A model generated the notes under the pieces. It was given only the letters and a program-made list of their open reading frames with translations. It was not told the origin of the DNA and did no database searches. From Castor canadensis (taxonomy: Eukaryota > Chordata > Mammalia > Rodentia > Castoridae): a DNA stretch of 64,000 bases. A program made the position numbers and the translations under genes. The stretch is taken from contig NC_133400.1 in the NCBI RefSeq assembly GCF_047511655.1, positions 811,001 through 875,000 of the forward strand, written 5' to 3'. This document shows positions 1-11,590 of the stretch, piece after piece (within the stretch, counting starts at the first letter, position 1; each line of letters begins with the position of its first letter).

Positions 1-424
1 TGGGGGGCGTTGAGTGTGTGTGGAGGTAGGACGGGCTTGCATGAGGTCCTCCATCTGCACCAGAGTGTCTGGCAGAGATCAGACTGGGTCTGCATCTCCC
101 TCTCAAGATTCACAAAACTGGACTCCTGACTTACGTAGACTTCCAGAAAACTGGGTGATACAGCGCCCAGCACTCAGTCAGACGAGGCTGAACTGGCCCG
201 CCAACTTCCAGGCTTCTCCAACCCACTCGTGGCATAGGGAGCGTGGTTCTACTGAGGCATCTGAAAAGTGTGGGTAGGGAATGGGGTGCAGAGGTGGTAG
301 CAGCCAGGAACTGTCAACCGACTTTCCTTCTGAAGAGGTGGCTGGTGCTGGGTGTGCCGTGCCCGGGCAGGGCAAACGAGGGAGCAGATGGCACCCACAC
401 CTCATATCAAACCGTCAGCACCCA
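1..424. other. Non-coding sequence, nothing recognised
   Basis: Short overlapping open frames occur on both strands, but none resembles a known protein or carries exon-like splice signals. No repeat family is recognised. Confidence 0.4.
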
Positions 425-740
425 AAGATAAAATAATCCTACAAATAACAGACCCTTCGCAGCCGAGGACATTTATGACCAACAAACATGCAAAAACTGC
501 TCAACGCCCACAAGTGGCCACAGTCAAAAACGGATAGAAGCAAGGGCTGGTGAGGATGTGAGCCACCAGCAGGTTGCCTCACAGGCCACTGGTGACAAGT
601 TGCTTCCCACCAGTCTGATAAACTGTCAGCCGGAAGAACTTCAGTGGCCTGTGACGGTCTTCCTTCTGCCCAGCAAGGCCTCCTATCTAAACTTGCACTC
701 AACTCAACTTATGAATAAAAGCACCAGTGAATTAAATCTG
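425..740 (+). mobile_element. Old L1 fragment (end of ORF2 region), sense
   Basis: The order of phrases (acatttatgaccaacaaaca, then tgcaaaaactgctcaacgcc, then gctggtgaggatgtgagcca) follows the last part of the L1 ORF2 region as I know it: small-animal-to-human conserved text on nearby lines about cells left behind in the sense strand. Frames are broken and the copy is heavily diverged, so it is a fossil. Recognised by eye only. Confidence 0.55.
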
Positions 741-1829
741 TGATGACAGAGAGGACCTATGTGGAGGAATAAAATGACACTGCCTTCCGAGAGACTCCAG
801 TTTCACAAGCATCGTCACCAACAAATCTGCATTTGGTCCTCACTGCACCTGTGACATTCATAGGACTTTAATTATCAGCCCTAGGTCACACTGTCAATGG
901 CAGGAAAGATCACCTGTTGGAGGTGATTGAGGCAGGGAGCTAGTGCCTCAGTCGCTTTTGGCTGCAAGTGACACGCTTAGTCCACTAGGAAATGTTTGTT
1001 CCTCAACAATGTTTGTTGCTCACCTCCAGAAGTGAGCAGGACCCAGCAGGAGTTGATGCCATCAGACACCCAGGGTCTCCTGTCTGCAGGTTGAATCCTG
1101 GCACATCCTGCTGCGAGGGCCCTGATAGGGTTCAGATCTCCTCCTCAAGAGTCTTTGTTTAGAAAACAGCCTCAGTAGAGAGATGCCCGGGCAGAGCAGA
1201 GGGCACGGCCGTGTGTGTCAGTATAACACAGGCGCCTCATCCTCTGGTTTAGGGTCAGGCAAGTTTGCTCGCTGTCCGTTACAAGCACTTCAAGTTCACT
1301 AAGCTCATGATGCAAATGCAGTGCCCACCTGGCCATGCCCACAGGGCTTTGGGGGACAAGGGAAACCAATGAAGCCATGAATTCAAGCATCTTGCTATGC
1401 CATAAGTAATAAAGGTCTTAATCTCTGACCCAGGAGTCTTTTCTGTTAGCGCCTGTCGGCCTCACCCGAGGCAGCATATCTGCCTCAGACCGTTCATAGC
1501 TTTGACACAGGTTGTCAAGAGGGCTTAACAGTTTGGGGCATCACATCAGACACAACGGTGACAGGTGGGCTGTGCCTTTCTGTGGATCTCCCTCAAGGGC
1601 TGGGGAAATGTGTCCCAGAAATCTTCCCCGAAACCTCACAAGATTGCAAAGCTGTCAAGGGACAGCACTGGGGTAGCATGAGGCCTGCCATCCCCCTGAC
1701 CATGCTCCTGGCCACCCACAGGGACAGAGACCATGCTGTTAGAGGGTGAGGCAGCATTGCTTTGGGGGAAATGAGAGGCCACAAGCAAGCAAAGGCTGCA
1801 AATCCTGCACAATCAAACCTGCTGACCTA
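741..1829. other. Non-coding sequence with a possible ancient repeat at 945-1130
   Basis: No gene is recognised. The stretch around 945-1130 begins with ggctgcaagtgacac and later has a 'tgttgctcacctccagaag' phrase. It resembles the reversed end of an old mammalian interspersed repeat also suspected at 9.85, 28.3 and 52.35 kb. The rest looks unique. Confidence 0.35.
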
Positions 1830-2060
1830 GCTGGGCCAGGGGGCCACGCCCAGCATCCCAGCTACTCGGGTGGCAGAGAGAGGAGAATGAAGAGTTCCAA
1901 ACCAGCCTGGGCAAGGCTAGTGAGACCCTATCTCAGAAACAAAATATATGTATAAAATCAAGAGGGCTGGGAGTAGGGCTCAAGACGTAGAGTACCTGCC
2001 TAGCATACAGGAGGCCCTGGGTTCCATCCCCAGTCTTGCAAAACAACAAAATAAGAAAAA
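1830..2060 (+). mobile_element. Composite rodent SINE (B1-like + ID-like)
   Basis: A B1-like (7SL-derived) left part ('catcccagctactcgggtgg', 'ccagcctgggcaaggctagt', 'gagaccctatctcagaaac') is followed from about 1961 by a tRNA/ID-like part ('ggctgggagtagggctcaag', 'ccctgggttccatccccag') and an A-rich tail. The joined architecture matches rodent B4-type SINEs. Short open frames across it are shadows of the repeat. Confidence 0.8.
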
Positions 2061-3169
2061 TGAGCTAGCCTCCACACAGGGATCCTGGAGGGGCTTGAGG
2101 GGCTGCAACTGTCATGTCATGTCATTGTCATAGTTAATTCACCTCCCCCCCCAGTGATGCACATGGCCGCAGGGGGAGTGGGAACCCCAGTGGTTTAGCC
2201 TGACCCCACTCTCTGCTCACTTTGTCTTTCACCTGTCATCACCTAGTGGCCCCTGGGACCAGCTGAAGGGTAGATGACTTCAGAGCCTGTAACCAGAATG
2301 AGCCTGTTCCACTTCTGATGTCCTTGTGGGTGAAGACAGGCAGCATCGATTCTGGGCCAGGGTTTCTAGGTCCCCAGCCCCACCGGAAGTCCACCAGAGC
2401 CCCCATCCCTTAGCTGCCTGTGAGGAAAGGAGGCAAGAAACTAACCCCTGGCGTACCCCACCCGCCTCTCCTGGCTCCTATAGCCTCCTGCGGTGGACCT
2501 CACCTGTAACTGCACCTGAGGAGGTAGGCTCTGGCCTGCCAGCCCATGGCTGCCCGTCTGTTCCTCTGAACTCTTCCTGCACATCACAGAGGCTCCTCAG
2601 ATGATTGACACACCTCACCCAGTGACCATCAAGCCCCATCCCGCCTACCACCAAGGAAGTACGCCTGTGTGGGAGGCGGAGGGATGCGCTGCACCAGGTT
2701 GGATGCCTGAGCTCCATGGGTGAAGGTGGAGCAGGCGGGTGCAGTGCTGGGCAGGTGAACAGGACTGTCCTTGGGAGCTCGGTGAGGACCAGGTGGGAAG
2801 GAGGGAGGAGGCCTGTTCCCAGCTTCTTTAGGAAGAAGCCCAAACCCTGGAAATATTTTAGCAGGTGGCTCTCTGGGGAAAGAATGTCCTCGGTGAGGTC
2901 AAAATGGTATGACAGTTACTGGGAGTTTACACTAGGGATGGGGGTGGGAAAAGAGTCAGGAGGAGAGCCGAGAGCCCGGGCTCTCTGCCAGGCTGGCCGG
3001 ACCCTCATCAGCCTTTCTGCCTTCCTCCTCAGCATCCCTGGGATCTGGGTGAGGAATCTTTGATTCAGGGCCTCACCAGAGGCCTCCTCCACCTCTACTT
3101 CCTCCAGGTCCTCTGGAGCGGCCCTCAGAATTGTCTAGAATTAAACTCCCCACCACCTCCTCTGCTACA
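2061..3169. other. Non-coding GC-rich sequence, nothing recognised
   Basis: No coding exon or repeat family is recognised. A short segment ending at a gtgagg donor near 3050 has a pyrimidine-rich acceptor before it ('ttcctcctcag') but would be only about 16 bp, so I do not call it. Confidence 0.35.
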
Positions 3170-3570
3170 CCAGACCTGGCTACCAGGCCTCTAATAAGCC
3201 CCTTGCCTGTTGTCACCCACAGGCTCTCTTAACATACCAGCTAGCTCCATCGTCTGAAAATAAGAGTCAGTCCCATCCCACCTGTGCCTAAAGCTCTCAA
3301 AGGTTCCTCAAGGAGCCAAGTCTTTGGGGTAGCCAATGAGGTCAACCACACATGCACCTCTCACCTCAGATGCTGGCCAAGCATGTTCCTGCCCCAGGGC
3401 CTTAGCACGTGCTGATACCCCCCCCCACCCCCGTTATGGGGCACTTTCCACAGATCTCACACTAGGTCCTGTACTCTACTCTTTTCTCTGATTGCTTCCT
3501 GGATGTAAAGTCTACCTGACACCATGTGACCACACACTGTAGCCTCCACTTCTCCACTACTGGGCCTCTC
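3170..3570 (+). mobile_element. L2 LINE 3'-end fragment
   Basis: The phrase 'tgccccagggccttagcacg' and the following 'cagatctcacactaggtcct' match the character of L2 3' ends in sense orientation. The copy is diverged and non-coding. A C-rich run lies at about 3419-3432. Confidence 0.5.
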
Positions 3571-4879
3571 TTCAGTGCATGACTTCTTCCTACACAGGAG
3601 TGTGGGGAATGAAGGGATCAGAGCCATGAATGGCCTGGATCCTGTGCAGAATCACGAGCAAGTCCCACCCAGGGATTCCCCAGAAGGGGCCTGAGGGAGC
3701 CAAAGGAAATGTAAGCCTCTACCTGACCCCTCCACACACCCAGCAGAGATGGGGCGGGGTGGAGGGCCAGCGTTGGTTCCAGCTGGCATCTGAGCTGCCT
3801 GGGAAGGCTTCCTGGAGGAAGTGCTGACTACACTGATTGCCAGGGCAGAGCAGGAGAAAGAAAACCAAGTGAAGTCACTGGAGCAGTGGCAGCAAGTCTG
3901 AGGCTTGAGACAACATGTGGCCCTGTGCAGCCAGGAGCAAAGGGAAATCCAGGCCAGATAAAGCATGAAGCATGCGGCCTGAGGGCTGGAGCCTGGCCAT
4001 GGATCCTGCACTCACCATCAGATCATGTTTTAGAAAGGCAGTCCTCCATCCCAGCCTGGCCATGGGGTACAGGCCCTAGACTGAAGGTGGAGATAGTCAG
4101 GGCCTCATTCTGCTGGGGCCATGAGTTTTCTGCATGCCTTGAGAGGCAGGATTCTTCTCAGGTCTGGTGCTTGGGAACTTGGTTCTCTGCTGTCTTGCCC
4201 ACCCTTCTGTGCACAGAGCTGGGGACTCTGATGACACAGCTCCTAGAAGGGAGCTGCTCATCTGCCTTGTGACCCTGTGAAGCACACCCGGGTCGGCAGC
4301 ACCCAGAGCGGACCCCTGTGCCTGACGGGAGCAATGGCACCTCACCTGGGGGCCTGCTGCCCGGGGACTCGGAGCTCTCGTCGGCAACATGGAGTCTATG
4401 TGGCCAGATCGTGTTGGAACATGAGAGGGCTCCTCAAGGATTTTTTGACTCAGCAGATAAGACCCTGCTGTGTTCAGCTTCCTTCAGGAATCTGTGGGCT
4501 CTCAGTAGGAGGAGTCAGGGGTCTGAGAAGACCACAGCCTGCCTAGCCCCACTCCCAACTGAGAAGTACCCTGTGCACAGTACCCTCTGGAGACTAAGGG
4601 TCCAGCCCCTCTCCATTAGCCCCTAGGGACACAAGTTACCTGCAGACTTGGAGGTGAGGGTTCATGCAGCCCCTGACACTTGGCAGGCCATTTTCCCCTC
4701 TGTTCTGCTGTCAGTGGGACAGCATGTGCAGAACAGCAGAGGCCTACTGCAAACAGTGCTTCAGTGACATGTCACCGGGTCACCAACACCCCTGCCCTGG
4801 GCTCCAGGAGCCCCTTCTGCCATCTGAGTCCTTTGGCTGCCGCCTCCTCCCCAAGTCCTCAGAAGCAAAGTCCAGAGGC
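3571..4879. other. Non-coding sequence, nothing recognised
   Basis: Overlapping open frames of 60-128 codons occur on both strands with no recognisable product. A weak MIR-like phrase lies near 4690-4720 ('ccattttcccctctgttctg'). Confidence 0.35.
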
Positions 4880-5060
4880 TTTCAGGTGTGATGCCTCTCA
4901 CACCTGGTGCTCTGGCCCCATCTCTCCCACCTGCCCCCCAGCCTCTTCTCCCCGAGGGAGGCTCCCAGCTCATATCCTGCTGCTGCTCCTCAAGATACCT
5001 TGGAGCTTCCTCACTGCTCTGGAAAGAACTCCAAATTCCTCTGTCCATGCTCAGAGATGC
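4880..5060 (+). mobile_element. Possible L2 fragment
   Basis: A pyrimidine-rich stretch with 'ggtgctctggccccatctct' and 'agaactccaaattcctctgt' resembles diverged L2 3' sequence. Assignment is weak. Confidence 0.3.
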
Positions 5061-7290
5061 TCTGCCAACCAATGCTTCCATGCTTCTGCCAAGGGCGCCA
5101 TTTGTGCCTGCAGTGGGCTGCATGGATGGGGCTGGGGGCTTCTGAGCAGGAGTCACAGCAGAGGTGATGGAAGCCCCTCTTGGACCCTCTTGTGGCTCTT
5201 CCAGGAAGGACCACTGTGGCCATGGGCTCAGTCTTGAAAACAGGGTGTGGCAGGCACAACAGTGTCGCGGACCAGTCCAAGGCCTATCCTCCTGGGGACA
5301 CGGTCTGGGGGCTGGTGCTGGGTTCTGGAGGACAGGCTGGGTGGGGAGGGTGCAGGGCATTCTGGGTGCAGGTAATCTGGGCCAGGCCACTGAAACTGCT
5401 CTGAAGAGAGTCATGGCTCATGGTTTTGCTGTCACCTGAAAGCAGCAGGATCTGTGGCCTCAGCCTCAGAACCGCCTGTCTGACTTCAGCAGGCACAAAA
5501 AGCCAGCTGTAGAGGGGGGTAGAGAATTGGATTTAACCCTCAGCCTCTCTGAATGGAAAAAGGGTGGAACGGCTGTTGAGAAGCTCATCTCAAGTATCTG
5601 TCACAGTCACAGTGACTCCTGTGCCATGCACGCCCTCTTCTTCACACTTGAACTTCCGAATGGCGAATGGCGTCAGCACCCGAAGTGTTAGGAGCGCTCA
5701 ATACACTTACTTAAAAAGACAGCACCTCGCTGCGCCTGCAGCTCGGTTCTGCTGTTCTGGCTCAACCCAGTGTTTGTGGGGACAGCAAAGTGGATCGACT
5801 CACATCTTCATTTGCCATTGCAAATGACCACAGATGGCCACTCAAATGGCAGGACTTACTCCTGCATCCTGGAGGTCGCCGTCAGCACCTTCTCCCATCC
5901 TGCAGAGAGCGCCTGGCACCAATCCTGTCATAAGGCCCTACACCATCACCTGACGGTAAGTAACATATGTGTTTTGGGGGGACGTAGGCCCTCTGTCCTC
6001 CCAACCCCACCAGAGATTCTGATGCCTTGTGTGGACATTGTTTTACAGTGTTCTGCCATGTGGGTGCACAGGCACACATGCACACAGGTACTTTCTTGTG
6101 CACAGTCCACTTTGGGGGGACTCAGAAGCATTCCAGGCCTGGGGCTGGATGTGGAGGGTGGAGGTCTTTGCTGTTATTATGCTAGTTATTTGGCTTGTCT
6201 TATTTTGTTAATTTCCTCATTTAGCATTAAAAATATTATAATAAAAAAAAAAGGAAGATGGCCTCTCTGTGCTGTACCTCCAAGAATGGGCTTTCTGGTC
6301 TGCTTGCTGGGGACTAGCATTCGTCCTGCACTGGGTGCAATGATGTTCCCAGGACAGGGTGCACATGACCTAAGTGCAGCCACCTGCCTCATCTCCAGCC
6401 CTACAAATGTCTCTGAGCAATTTGGTCTGAGATAGATATAGCCATGCCTTCCTCACATTCTCTGCCTGGCTTCTCTAGCTCACAGCCCAGGGCTCATCCC
6501 CTCAGCCTGGCACACAGCTGCACCCCAGCCTCACCACAGTGCTTCAGGGAGGAGCGTGGGGATGCCCAGGGCAGAACGCCTCCTGGAAGCAGCGCCTTTC
6601 CTCAACAGCCCCGAGGCCACCAAAGCTTTGAACTCTCCACAGCCTGGCCAGCCTTCTCGCTCAGGACCTGGCTTACAGGCACCCGCAAAGGGCACCTGCT
6701 GGGGAGAGCGGCAGCATGACTGTGCTGGCCACCGTACCCAGTCCGGCACAGAGGACCTACAGTTAGTTAACTCTAAAGAAAAGGTACTGACCAGTTGGGG
6801 TCTCCATGCATGACCCCTGCCACTTGCTGCCAGAGCTACCCAGGCTTCATGTCAATCAGATTCCCAACCAGGAACCAGATTGGGCAGGGCCTGGGAACCC
6901 GCACCCCTGGTCCAATGTGTACTCGGGGCTGCAGACTGCAGGCCAGGGGGTTCCAGGCAGCCCTTGTGAAAAGGTGCACAGGCTTCTTGGTGGTTGTCTC
7001 AGCTCTCACCTGGGGAGAGCAGGACATGCAGGACTACTGAGCACCCCAAGGGAGATGGAACAAGAATCCCCTGGTGGACAGGAGAAAGCAATCAGATGAA
7101 AAGGTGAGACCAGCGTTCCTGTTCTCCTCCTCAGAGCAGGTCCTAAGAGAGCCTAGCCCAGGCCTGGGTGCTGGCCTGGTCCCCTCAGTACCACCTTAAA
7201 AGTGCAGCCCGCCAGAGCTCTGGGAAGGCTGCCAAGACAGGACAGGCAGCCGAGCTTTCACTCAGAAATACGGCTGGGAGTCCCCAGAAC
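5061..7290. other. Non-coding sequence, no gene recognised
   Basis: Open frames of up to 221 codons cross this stretch, but composition and lack of recognisable motifs argue against coding. About 6165-6252 is unusually AT-rich, ending in an A run at 6242-6252. A segment 5905-5954 has a pyrimidine-rich acceptor (tctcccatcctgcag) and a gtaagt donor, and may be a chance exon-like unit. Confidence 0.35.
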
Positions 7291-7400
7291 TCCCCCCGCT
7301 GTTCATTCTTAATTGGATTTAATTATTTTCCATTTAATTGCATTTCTAAAGCTCTCCCAGTGGGTTTCTTGATCTGGGATCTCTCTTCTCCACTTGGCCG
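7291..7400. promoter_or_regulatory. Candidate homeodomain-site cluster / conserved element
   Basis: Within a GC-rich neighbourhood, about 7306-7350 is AT-rich and contains three TAAT cores: TTAATTGG (7309-7316), TTTAATTATT (7318-7327) and TTTAATTG (7333-7340). TAATTA/TAATTG cores are typical homeodomain binding sites. No repeat family is recognised. Function is inferred only from motif clustering. Confidence 0.3.
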
Positions 7401-7559
7401 TGGGCCTGCCATGGGCCATGGTCACACCAAGCCCCGCGGGAGCCTCAGAGGGTGGTGGGGCTCTGTACCTGGGAGGAGGCTGGAGCCTGGGGCTGCCTCT
7501 GTCCCTCCGTGGGCACACAGGAGGGTTTCTCATCCTCTAGAGGGTCCTGCTCACTTGTC

Positions 7560-7910
7560 AGTCCCATGTAGTACCTGCAACCTCACAGCAACTGCCTCTC
7601 TATCCACCCACCCCCTCACTAGCCCCACTCAGGCCTCCCCCTCCCTGGCTACCTTCCCTCTTTCCCTTAACCCCACATCTGACTATGTCAGTCTGCCCAG
7701 AGCCCGTACAGACCCCATCCCCACCTTGCAGAAGAGGTGCTCCAGCCCCGCCTTTCCCTCTCCAAATCCATCCCCACTCTGTGCTCCAGCCATATTGAGC
7801 CTCTGCAGGTTCCCAGCCTGTCCTGGTTCCTCTCCTCTCTCCACCTCTTCCTGGTTCATGAATACATGGGACATACCTAGCAGACACATGCTGGTGACAT
7901 CGTAGTCAGT
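7560..7910 (+). mobile_element. L2 LINE fragment
   Basis: The pyrimidine-rich text with 'tccccctccctggctacctt' and 'aaccccacatctgactatgt' resembles L2 in sense orientation. The open frame across it is not considered a gene. Confidence 0.35.
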
Positions 7911-9029
7911 GTCACATGGACTCAAAGGATTTCTGAAGTTCCCATGAAGAGGTGGAGTCTCCCTCGGCCTGGACTGGCCCCTGATTGGCTCTGACCAGTA
8001 GAAGGTGGCAGAAGTTAGGTCATGCAGTGGCCCAGGAGGCTGTGTGGTCTTCACCTTTGCCCTCTCGGAGCTACTGTGGAAGGAGGCTGAGCAGGCCACA
8101 GGGAGACCCAAGGTGTCCCACCTGCTGCACCTGTGAGGCCGTTGGCCCAGCCACCCTCTGGCTGAGCAGCTATGGCATGGACCCAGGAGCCATGACAATC
8201 ACAGTGCTGTTGTTTGAAGCCACTAAGATCTGGGCAGTAGCCACGCAGCAGAAGCTGACAGGCTCCATCCCCTAAGCAGTGGATTTTGCAGCTCAACCTG
8301 GATCCCTCTTCCCCAGTGGGAGTAGCCAATCCCTTCTCTTGTCCCCATAGGACTTTGCTCTCAACCTGGACAAGTCTGATGCCCTCGTCCTCTTCAGAAG
8401 CTTGGGACACCCTTGGGGCAGTTTAGGCTGCTGGTTGGCCAGCAACTAAGCCACAGAGATTGGGCACACCTTGTCCTTCTCCCCCCAGCACCGGTTCTCA
8501 GCCCCCTGAGTGACTTGTCCCTCCAGCCACAGCAGTTGCTGTCCACCCAGTGCATGCAGAACTGCTGTGCCCAGAGTTCCTTGCCAGCTCCATCTGACAG
8601 GCTCCTCACAGACCCCTATGAACCTCCTCCTCCTCAGAGACCTCGTCTATCTCTGAAGGTGTGTCCATCCCAGCCTCACCTTCCATGGGCTTCTTTGGGC
8701 TGGCCTGTCACACCTGTGCTGTTGACCTGACTCCATCCTGCTGGGCTACTTAATTATACCCTCTTTGCAGAGATGGGACTGAGCACCCTGCACTGTGAGA
8801 CAGCTGAAAAGGAGTAAGCGAGCAAGATAAGATAAAAATACACAAACACAAGCATTAACGTTTACATCCTTCACACCAGGGGTCATGTCACGTAGTCCCG
8901 GAGTGAGTTCATGCCTGTCTGGAGCTTCACCTTAGATTGTAATCTTAAGGGCGCATATGTGGTATTGTCCAGCGCTGTGCTTCCCAAGGCTAGCCAAGTG
9001 TCCAGGCTCACGTGTGAAGCTGGCAAAGA
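7911..9029. other. Non-coding sequence, nothing recognised
   Basis: No gene or clear repeat. From about 8820 to 9000 base composition becomes more AT-rich (gataagataaaaatacacaa) without a family I recognise. Confidence 0.35.
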
Positions 9030-9215
9030 TCCGTGAATGGATGGTAGGTAGATTGATAGGTGATGGTGGATGGTGAGTGGGTGAATTCTAGATGGTGGAT
9101 AGATGGGTGGATGGTGGGTGCACAGGTTATGGTGGCAGATGGATGGGCGAATGGTGGGTGGATGAGAGTAGGTGATGGGTGGTACATGGATGGGTGGATG
9201 GTGTGTGTCCCTGAG
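9030..9215. repeat. Degenerate (GATG)n / (GGAT)n microsatellite
   Basis: Runs of gatgg, gatgggtg and ggtgg units dominate the interval, interrupted by short unique bits. The low-complexity open frames rich in Trp/Gly/Asp or His/Pro/Ser here are translations of the repeat. Confidence 0.85.
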
Positions 9216-9461
9216 AACAAATTACAGGGTTCACTTCCCAGATTTGCAAACTTCCTACCAAAAAGTGCCAGCCCCAGCCTTGCAAAGGATCTAAATCAGT
9301 GAAGACTGAGGCAAAGTGTGGTCTCATCCCTGCAGGTGTCCCAGACCTTAGAAATGCCTCTTAACCTTCCAGACCTCACACTTCCAGGGCTGTGTGAGTG
9401 CAGACATCGCTAATTAATTAGTCCTAATTCTCCTAGATGGTCTCAAACATAGCCTTGAAAC

Positions 9462-9577
9462 TTTGTTTTTTGTTGTTTTGTTTTGCTTTTGAGAAGCGTC
9501 TCGCTAAGTGGCCCAGGCTGGCCTTGAACTCACGATCCTCCTCCCTCAGCTTCCCAGGTGCTGGGATTGCAGGCATG
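9462..9577 (-). mobile_element. B1-like SINE
   Basis: Antisense 7SL-type SINE: T-rich start at about 9462, then 'gtggcccaggctggccttga', 'actcacgatcctcctccctc' and 'ggtgctgggattgcaggcat'. This is the usual reverse-complement order for a B1 monomer. Confidence 0.8.
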
Positions 9578-9849
9578 TCTTTAGAACCTTTCATGACCCA
9601 GCATTTAGTATAGGAACTCCAGATCAACTGGTATACTAGATGACTGTATTAGGTGACTCAGGGATGGCCCTAGTGAAATGTCACTTTGGCATACTTCCTC
9701 AGCCACAGTTCTGCTCAGGTTTCAGCATACAACACTCAGAGCAAATGAAGCACCCAGAGAGTTCTGGCAAACAGCCCTCACTCATTCCCCTGGGTAGATG
9801 CTGGGAAGGCTGGAAGGATCCAGAGTCCGGGGACACAGCCAACACTGGG

Positions 9850-10012
9850 ATGATGGTGCTGGAAAAGATGGAGAGAAACTGTGTCCTGGATTAACCTGAA
9901 CCTGAAGTGGGTCGTTCCCAGAGCCACCCAGGCATGTGAGCCAATAAACTGACTTGCTCTTTGGTTTCAGCCAATTTTGTGTGGATTTTCCATCCTTTGG
10001 ACAGAAGAAATC
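9850..10012 (+). mobile_element. Possible ancient interspersed repeat end
   Basis: 'tgagccaataaactgacttg' followed by 'cagccaattttgtgtggatt' resembles the end of an old mammalian repeat whose reverse complement starts with a 'gcaagtgacagaaaccca' phrase. Possible relatives lie at 945, 28,280 and 52,345, but the family name is uncertain. Confidence 0.35.
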
Positions 10013-10810
10013 TGTTTGAGAACCTCAGCTCTCCTTTCTTAGGCATATGGGAAGGTGACATGGTACTCTGCAGACAAACAGGACGACAGACAAGGCAGCT
10101 GAGGTGATGAAAAGGGTATGGGCACTCAGAGTCCTGGCCAGTAGCTCTGCTGGGCTGGCTTTGGGAGGAGCAGTCAGAAGGTTCAAGTGTAGACAGGAGA
10201 AAGGGGAGGCCCAGTTGTGCTCACTGTAATGGGGCCTGACCTGGCACCAACACCAAGGACACTCAGTGTTGGCCACAACATGTCCTCCCCAAGGACTATG
10301 CACAAAGGAAGAGGAGCAGGGAGTGGGTAGGGGGGTATTCAGAGAGTAGAAAGGCCGGCGTTGCGACTCAAGAGCTGACTTCAACACAGCTTTGAGCAGT
10401 GTCTACCTGGCCGGGTTATGTTTCCTGGAATCCCCTTCCCCGTGGGTTTCAGCACACTGGGGAGTCCTGATTGGGGGTTGGAGGAGGCAGACCTCACCTT
10501 GAAGCTCCTGCCTGTGTGCAGCCACTGCACGCTGCCCTGGTCCTTATTTGATTCTGGGGCCTGGGTGTGTCCAGCTCTGTGATGAGGCCCTGGCTTTCAC
10601 AGGGCACCCCCATCATGAAGTCACAGGCTCAGTTACGAGGTGCCTTCCATCTGTGTTTGGGAGTTCTGGTCCACACTTGGGGATGCAGCTTGACCCCCTC
10701 CCTCCCGCTTCATTAATGACTCCTCCCATTGCATGCCCTGAGGGGTCTTTCCAGATGCACAGGCACCTGTGGTCTGCTGCCTGCTGCAAGTTCATGCACT
10801 GTATTGGGGC
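10013..10810. other. Non-coding sequence, nothing recognised
   Basis: No exon, RNA gene or repeat family recognised. Short open frames only. Confidence 0.35.
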
Positions 10811-11262
10811 TTGATATGATGTCCCCTAAAAGACTCATGTATTGAAGGCTGGGTCCCCAATACAGCAGTATTCAGAGGTGGGAATTTGGGGAAATGACTG
10901 GGCCATGAGGGCTCTGCCTTCATGAGTGGGTGGATTCAGTGAGGAAGTCATCATTTGATGGCATTATTGGGAGGGGATGGAAATGTTAGGAGATGGGGTC
11001 TGGCTGGAGAAAGTAGGTGACTAGGGACATGCATGTCCCTGCTCCCTCCTCTCCATCCCTCTCTCTCTGTTTCCTGTCCACCATGAGGTGAGCTGCTCCG
11101 TGCATGTTGCTGGCCGGACGCTCTGCCCTGCCTTAGGGCCTCAGCAGTGAAGCCAGCCAGCCATGGACTGAAACCTCTGAAACCATGAGCCAAAATTAAT
11201 CTTCCCTCCTTTAACCTGTTCCTCTCAGGTATTTTTCCCAGCAACGAAAAGCTGACTAACAG
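10811..11262 (+). mobile_element. Solo LTR resembling ERVL-MaLR
   Basis: It starts near 'ttgatatgatgtcccctaaa' and ends near 'aaaagctgactaacag', with 'gggccatgagggctctgcct' and 'agctgctccgtgcatgttgc' between. These phrases in this order are typical of MaLR LTRs in rodents. No internal retroviral region follows, so this is a solo, non-coding LTR. Confidence 0.65.
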
Positions 11263-11269
11263 ATATGGT

Positions 11270-11426
11270 ACATGTTCCCAACCATATACCTATATATCTT
11301 CAATTGTATACCATACATCCCAAATTATATGCTCATGTATCCCCAATGACATATTGACATGTCCCCAATGACATAAATCCATATATCCCCAACAAATATA
11401 CCTTTACAGCTCCAATCATATATCCT
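11270..11426. repeat. AT-rich imperfect tandem repeat, ~20-24-bp unit
   Basis: A unit of the form (c)atgt-cccaa-tgacatat recurs with substitutions and small length changes: phrases 'atgtatccccaatgacatat', 'catgtccccaatgacataaa' and 'catatatccccaacaaatat'. About six or seven units can be aligned by eye. It begins directly after the LTR and is followed by a CT-rich tract. Confidence 0.6.
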
Positions 11427-11590
11427 TGTCTCTGTCAGTGTCTCTCCCTCTCTGTCTTTCCCTGTCTTTCTCAGTCGCTCTCATTCTCTCTCTCTTTTTC
11501 TCTTTTTCTCCTTCTGTCTCTCTCTTCTCTCTCCCTGTCTCTTTCTCTCCTTCTCAGTCTCTCTGTTTCTCCCTCTTGCTGCTCTCCCAG
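11427..11590. repeat. CT-rich polypyrimidine tract
   Basis: More than 150 bases of almost pure C/T with tctctct and tctttct units, purine-rich on the other strand. The Leu/Ser/Phe-rich and Arg/Glu-rich open frames here are artefacts of it. Confidence 0.85.

Noticed and set aside
5905-5954. 50-bp segment with acceptor and gtaagt donor
   Set aside because: Isolated, no neighbouring exons and no conserved frame visible.
5770-6435. 221-codon open frame
   Set aside because: Runs through AT-rich and A-run sequence with no recognised domain.
9008-9220. His/Pro/Ser-rich open frame
   Set aside because: Translation of the GATG microsatellite.
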